A program made the position numbers and the translations under genes. From Mallotus nudiflorus (lineage: Eukaryota; Streptophyta; Magnoliopsida; Malpighiales; Euphorbiaceae), in contig CANTUR010000124.1 of NCBI GenBank assembly GCA_947683625.1, positions 1,550,001-1,614,000 of the forward strand: 64,000 nt of DNA, written 5' to 3'. The notes below the pieces were generated by a model, which was not told the origin of the DNA, searched no databases, and saw only the letters and a program-made list of their open reading frames with translations. This document shows, piece by piece, positions 59,801 through 64,000 of this stretch (within the stretch, counting starts at the first letter, position 1; the number at the start of each line of letters is the position of its first letter).

Positions 59801-61280
59801 AGTTAAGCGAATGCATAATATGGGACAATTCTTTCACTTTAATTTGATAATAACGAGATTCAAAATCTACACCTTATGATATTTTTAAAAAAGAGGTACA
59901 GCTTAACTACTCAGTCATTGTCTTCTTCCATTTCTTTATTATATTTTGTTCCTAACTTACTAATAGCATACAACAGGATTTTCAAGACAAAATTTTCAAA
60001 CATCAAACAGAGTACTAATGTTTGTAATCTCACGCTGTCAGTCAATGGACTTTCCCCATCACAAGAAACTTCATCAAGCAAGTCAAGAAATCCTTTCTCT
60101 GCAGTCCTTTGCAATGCAGAAACATTTCAACGATGCCCGTAAGAACAGGCTTCTTCAAATTTTGTCCATAGCTCCTTCTTTTTCTTTTATTAATGCCATT
60201 TTCATCCACTCTTAGGGGGTGGCATTTTTCATCAACCTTTACAAATTGCATCGGTCGGTTTTTCCACCCATTTCATATAATAAAAAGTTATGATTTTTAA
60301 TATTAGTATACCTTTCATAATTTTATTTCAATTTTTTAATTTTAACAAAAATATCCTAATTTAATAAATATTTGACAATTTTATTGCTAACAATTATTTG
60401 GTCAAAATTAAGTAAATCACATCTTATCTTCTAAAATGTCATATTTACCTTTTTAAATTGTCAAGTTTATAATAGTGTATTAATATAAAAATTCAAACAT
60501 TTGAAATTTTTCACAAATTTATCCCAACTTTTAAGATTTTACTAAAATTTTTAATTTAGTCAATTTATTCAATTTTGATACAAATCATTATTTATTTAAA
60601 ATTAAATAAAAGACACGCATATTAATAAAAGAATTAAATTTACTATTAAAAATTATTATATATACTTTACAATTTATTGTAGATAAATTTAATTTTTAAA
60701 TGATCACATTAGCACTTTTCATTTAATTTTGGTCAAATGATTTTAAATCGAAATATATTTTAAAAATAAAAATGAGACAAATTTGCTAAAATTTCCAAAC
60801 TTTTAAATTTTTTACGCCTATCAATCTTTATAAATTTTATAATATAAAGGTATATTTGATATTTTATAGATATCATATCAAAATCTTATACTTAATTTTG
60901 TTCAAATTAGGGGTGTATATTGGACGGTTTGGTCCAATTCTGGTGGAAAATAGGCGAAACCAAGCGATTTTCTTTCGTAAAAATCGTCAACCAAACTGTA
61001 GAGAAAATTGAGGTTAAACCAGCGGTTCGGGGAGAAAAATTAAGTGGGGTGATTCGGTTGGGTTACTTGGATTGGGCTAATACATTGAGCCTATTAATTT
61101 GGACTATATTTATTAATTCCAATAAAAAAACTTACAGAAATTTCATTAATTGGTGGCCTTAGCCCAAAATTTTGTTACATGACCCAAGGCGCTTAAAAAA
61201 AACATGGCCGAAAGCTCATTACAAATACATTGTTTTGTATTTTAACTTGTAAACTCCAAAGTATTAAGAGAAATTTACCA
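59801..61280. other. AT-rich intergenic region with an unassigned coding-like patch
   Basis: 59911-60251 is open on both strands. The minus-strand text (LQRTAEKGFLDLLDEVSCD) has normal amino-acid composition but is interrupted upstream by a stop. I do not recognise it. 60250-60900 is AT-rich. 60905-61200 (GGGGTGTATATTGGACGG... GGTTCGGGG) has the feel of a short dispersed repeat, with no ends defined. Confidence 0.3.
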
Positions 61281-61891
61281 AAAATATCTAATTTTTAGAC
61301 TTATTTATTAAAATGTACAAAATTTTCATTTATTATATTTTTATTTTAATTTCTTTACTTTCATATCTTTTATTATCTCTTTTACCCCTTATTATTTTTT
61401 TCTTTTTTCTCTCTTTTTTTTTATTTTTCTTCTCCTCATCTTTTCTCTTTTTTATTTTTCCTTTATCTTTATTTTTATTTCATAGTATTTTCTCTCTTAT
61501 TTATTTATTTATTTATTTATTTCTTTTTTCTCATTCTATTGTGTTTCCTTCTCTTTTTTAATTAAAAAAAGTTTAGACAATATTATTATTATTTTTTATT
61601 TCATTATTTTTCTATTAGTTTTAGTTTTTATTTTTATTTTGTTAAGTTCTTCAATTTTTCACATTCAATAGCAATTGGATGCTAGCTTTTTTCCTTTTTT
61701 TCTTCTTCTTTTATTTTTATTTTTTAGTTTTATCTTTTCCTTCTTTTTTCCTTTCTCTCTTTTTCTATTTTTATTTTTATTTTTTATTTCATTTTTTCTT
61801 CTTTATTTTTTTTAATTTTTATTTTCTCTTTACTTTTTCATGTCTTTCTCTTTTTTTTCTTCTTTTTTTTTTTAATTAGTGGAGAATTAGC

Positions 61892-61953
<62 letters not shown>

Positions 61954-62180
61954 TTTATTCTTTTTTCATTAATATAAAATTTTATTTTCATCTTTTTTAT
62001 TTTTATTTTCTCTTACTTTTTTCTTTTCTTTTTTTTTATAAATTTTTATTTTAACATTTTTTCTTATTTTTCCTCTTTTTTTATTTTTATTTTTTCTACT
62101 TTTTTCTTTTATTTTTTTAATTTTTTTTAATTCCTATTTTTCTTTTTCCTTTTTTTAAAAAATTAATTTTTTTAAGAGGT
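61281..62180 (+). repeat. Extremely T-rich low-complexity block
   Basis: About 900 bases dominated by TTTTTATTTTTCTTTT words on the + strand, with strong strand asymmetry. The long hydrophobic frames here (Phe/Leu/Ser only) are composition artefacts. Confidence 0.9.
61893..61951. repeat. (ATT)n microsatellite
   Basis: About 19-20 uninterrupted ATT units. Confidence 0.95.
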
Positions 62181-62319
62181 ATAATAATTGATACCTCATT
62201 TCTCCATTCTATTATTAGGTAGCGTGTATTTAATTTTGTTGCTTTTTCATTTATTTTTTGTTTATAATCTTGTTTTCAATGTACAGGGAAAAATGAAGGT
62301 GCTTTTGATATTTCTAGTT

Positions 62320-62890
62320 CTAATTTAGTAGATGTTGTTAGTTTTGAAAAAGGTATTGAAAATAAGAAAAGTGAATATAAAGACAGTGAAAGTGGAGGGG
62401 ATGGTGAGAATAAAGAAGCTTATAGTTCAAAGTTTTAGTTAAATTGTTGGCGGTGGTGATGAGTTAAATAATTATGTTAGGGTATTTTTGTTTTATTATT
62501 TTTGTATCTTTTGGTTTCCTTTTAGTTTCTAATATTGATCATATACTGATTTTGGTTTCCTTTTAGTTTATGGTACTGATCATATACGAAAAATACTTTA
62601 TTTTCTATTGTAATTATTAACCAAGTTTAGTAGATGTTGGTTCTAAAAAGGGTGTTGAAAATAAGAAAAGTGAATGTAAAGACAGTAAAGATGGAGGAGA
62701 TAATGAGAATAAAGAAGTTTATGATTCAAAATTGATTGAAGTTGTTAATGGTGGTGATGAGTTACAGGATTTTGTTGGGGTATATTTTTGTTTTATTATT
62801 TTTGTATCTTTTTAGTTTTTTTTTTAGTTTCTAATATGGATCATGTACGAAAAATACTTAATTCTCTATTGTAATTATTATCCATAAATG
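62320..62890 (+). repeat. 302-bp direct duplication with a charged reading frame
   Basis: TTTAGTAGATGTTG starts at 62324 and again at 62626. Each copy continues with GAAAATAAGAAAAGTGAAT-TAAAGACAGT and ends with TTGTTTTATTATTTTTGTATC and a CGAAAAATACTT phrase. Both copies read a Lys/Glu/Asp-rich peptide (IENKKSEYKDSESGGDGENK and VENKKSECKDSKDGGDNENK). The second copy continues to DELQDFVG followed by a donor-like GTATAT, and the first is stopped by TAG. It could be a tandemly duplicated exon of an unrecognised gene. Confidence 0.6.
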
Positions 62891-63242
62891 GAAAATACTT
62901 CATTTTTTATTACAATGAAGCATTCAATAAAAAAGAAGCTTGTTTTAATGGGGCATCAACATACTTAAAAGTCAAGAATGTATATGAGATTCATTTTTGT
63001 ATCCTTTTAGTTTCTGATCATTTTGTCCATATTAGTTTTGTTTTTGAAGAATGTATATAAGATTTTTGGTTTTATTCTACAATATTATGTATTTATTATA
63101 AAACATTCATTACTAATTTACTCAAATCTTTACCTATAAATTTTAATTAATAGAAGAATCATTACTAATTTAATTTATTCAATGAGAAAATATTCATTAT
63201 GTGACACAAAATGCTAAGAATTTAAATTACAATTTTTTTGTT

Positions 63243-63243
<1 letters not shown>

Positions 63244-63303
<60 letters not shown>
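63244..63303. repeat. (TAA)n microsatellite
   Basis: About 20 uninterrupted TAA units, the reverse complement of the array at 61893. Confidence 0.95.
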
Positions 63304-63305
<2 letters not shown>

Positions 63306-64000
63306 TTCACAAGTGCAGGAACTGTTTCATTATTTATTGTAATTATTAAATTTTTTAATTATTAACCATATAGGGAAAAAGAAAATTCCCGCATGATCAA
63401 GAGCTTTGAAGCAACGAACAAAAGTCTATTATCCCAAATTTACCAAGACATAACAACTGTGAAAAAGAAAAGAATAGAAATTTTGGAACTGAAAAATTAT
63501 GGAACATTGGAACTGATACAGTTAATGGCGACGACAAAAGATAACATTAATGGAAAAAGGAAAAACAAAGCATTTGATGGATATTGAGATGGGGTCATTG
63601 GAGATGTCCTCCTATGCTAGCCACAAGAACTTGCTAAACGGGGCTTTCAACGTCTTGCATGTGAATAAAATTGATGTTTAAGCATTATTCATGTGACCAA
63701 CAATTAAATAATTGTTTATGCACATATCAAACTTATCCCGGATAAGTAGTAACTACTTTGAATGCAGACAAGTAAAACAAATGGATATTCTTACAGTAGA
63801 TACTCAAAGCAGGATATTTTCTAATACTATCAATCATGCAATTGTTCATATTTGTTGGGAAGTGGGAAATAAGACCTGCAGATGTCTTGGCTTACCCCCC
63901 TTCTTTTCCTTCTCTCTCCAACTCATCTACATATACATGCACACATATATACACAACACATATACAACACACGTGGACCCTTGTGTAAGAGCCATGTATA
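63304..64000. other. Right-edge region without supported gene
   Basis: A 64-codon frame at 63393-63587 (MIKSFEATNKSLLSQIYQDI) is Lys/Glu rich and unrecognised. It may be an exon of the gene hinted at by the 62320-62890 duplication, since it follows an AG and stays open. The last 300 bases are non-coding with a CA-rich tract near 63930. Confidence 0.25.

Noticed and set aside
60905..61200. Possible short dispersed repeat starting GGGGTGTATATTGG
   Set aside because: No inverted end or target duplication could be found, so not called as an element.
61313..61879. Long Phe/Leu/Ser frames suggesting membrane proteins
   Set aside because: Product of the T-rich low-complexity block; only a few amino acids are used.

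Overview
This is a eudicot plant nuclear window. It is AT-rich, its genes are intron-rich with GT-AG introns, and the intergenic space is packed with nested Ty3-type retrotransposons and a Mutator-like DNA transposon. I do not assign a species. Two conserved single-copy-type genes could be assembled exon by exon with every phase closing. One is PAF1/ELF7 on the + strand (12 exons, 671 codons plus stop). The other is MMS19/MET18 on the - strand (20 exons, 1159 codons plus stop). They lie tail to tail with about 1.29 kb between the stop codons.

Layout. 1-8232: a decayed Ogre/Tat-lineage Ty3 retrotransposon (copy A, - strand) cut by the window edge, reading rightward as integrase, archaeal-type RNase H, RNase H, RT, protease, gag, leader and LTR. 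8250-9329: a promoter-like segment repeated three times, each copy with a TATA box, ending in an orphan first-exon-like ORF. 11391-16242: PAF1/ELF7. 17528-28731: MMS19. 29744-34322: a non-autonomous LTR element without coding capacity, arranged LTR-internal-LTR-leader. 34330-43282: a MULE with long terminal inverted repeats, a divergently oriented GRF zinc-finger gene, a broken MuDR-type transposase and, nested inside it, a 3,223-bp solo LTR with a perfect 5-bp target duplication (TTAGA). 43283-57149: a second, much more complete Ogre/Tat element (copy B, + strand).

Copy B is the most interesting object here. Downstream of pol it carries about 4.3 kb with two intron-containing antisense genes: one resembling DUF7745 proteins and one with a plant mobile domain (PMD) and an acidic tail. 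Next comes a 3' untranslated region made of two tandem-repeat arrays (7 x 43 bp, and a nested ~215-bp unit), then a truncated 3' LTR. A short palindrome, GAGGC-(2-4 nt)-GCCTC, is clustered in the LTR of copy A and beside both antisense genes of copy B.

57150-64000 holds no gene I can support. It has a motif array, a probable SINE, a possible MITE, an extremely T-rich block, two (TAA)n arrays in opposite orientation and a 302-bp direct duplication. The two housekeeping genes are therefore an island flanked by two inverted copies of the same Ogre family. All retroelement and transposase reading frames are broken; only PAF1, MMS19 and possibly the GRF gene look intact.
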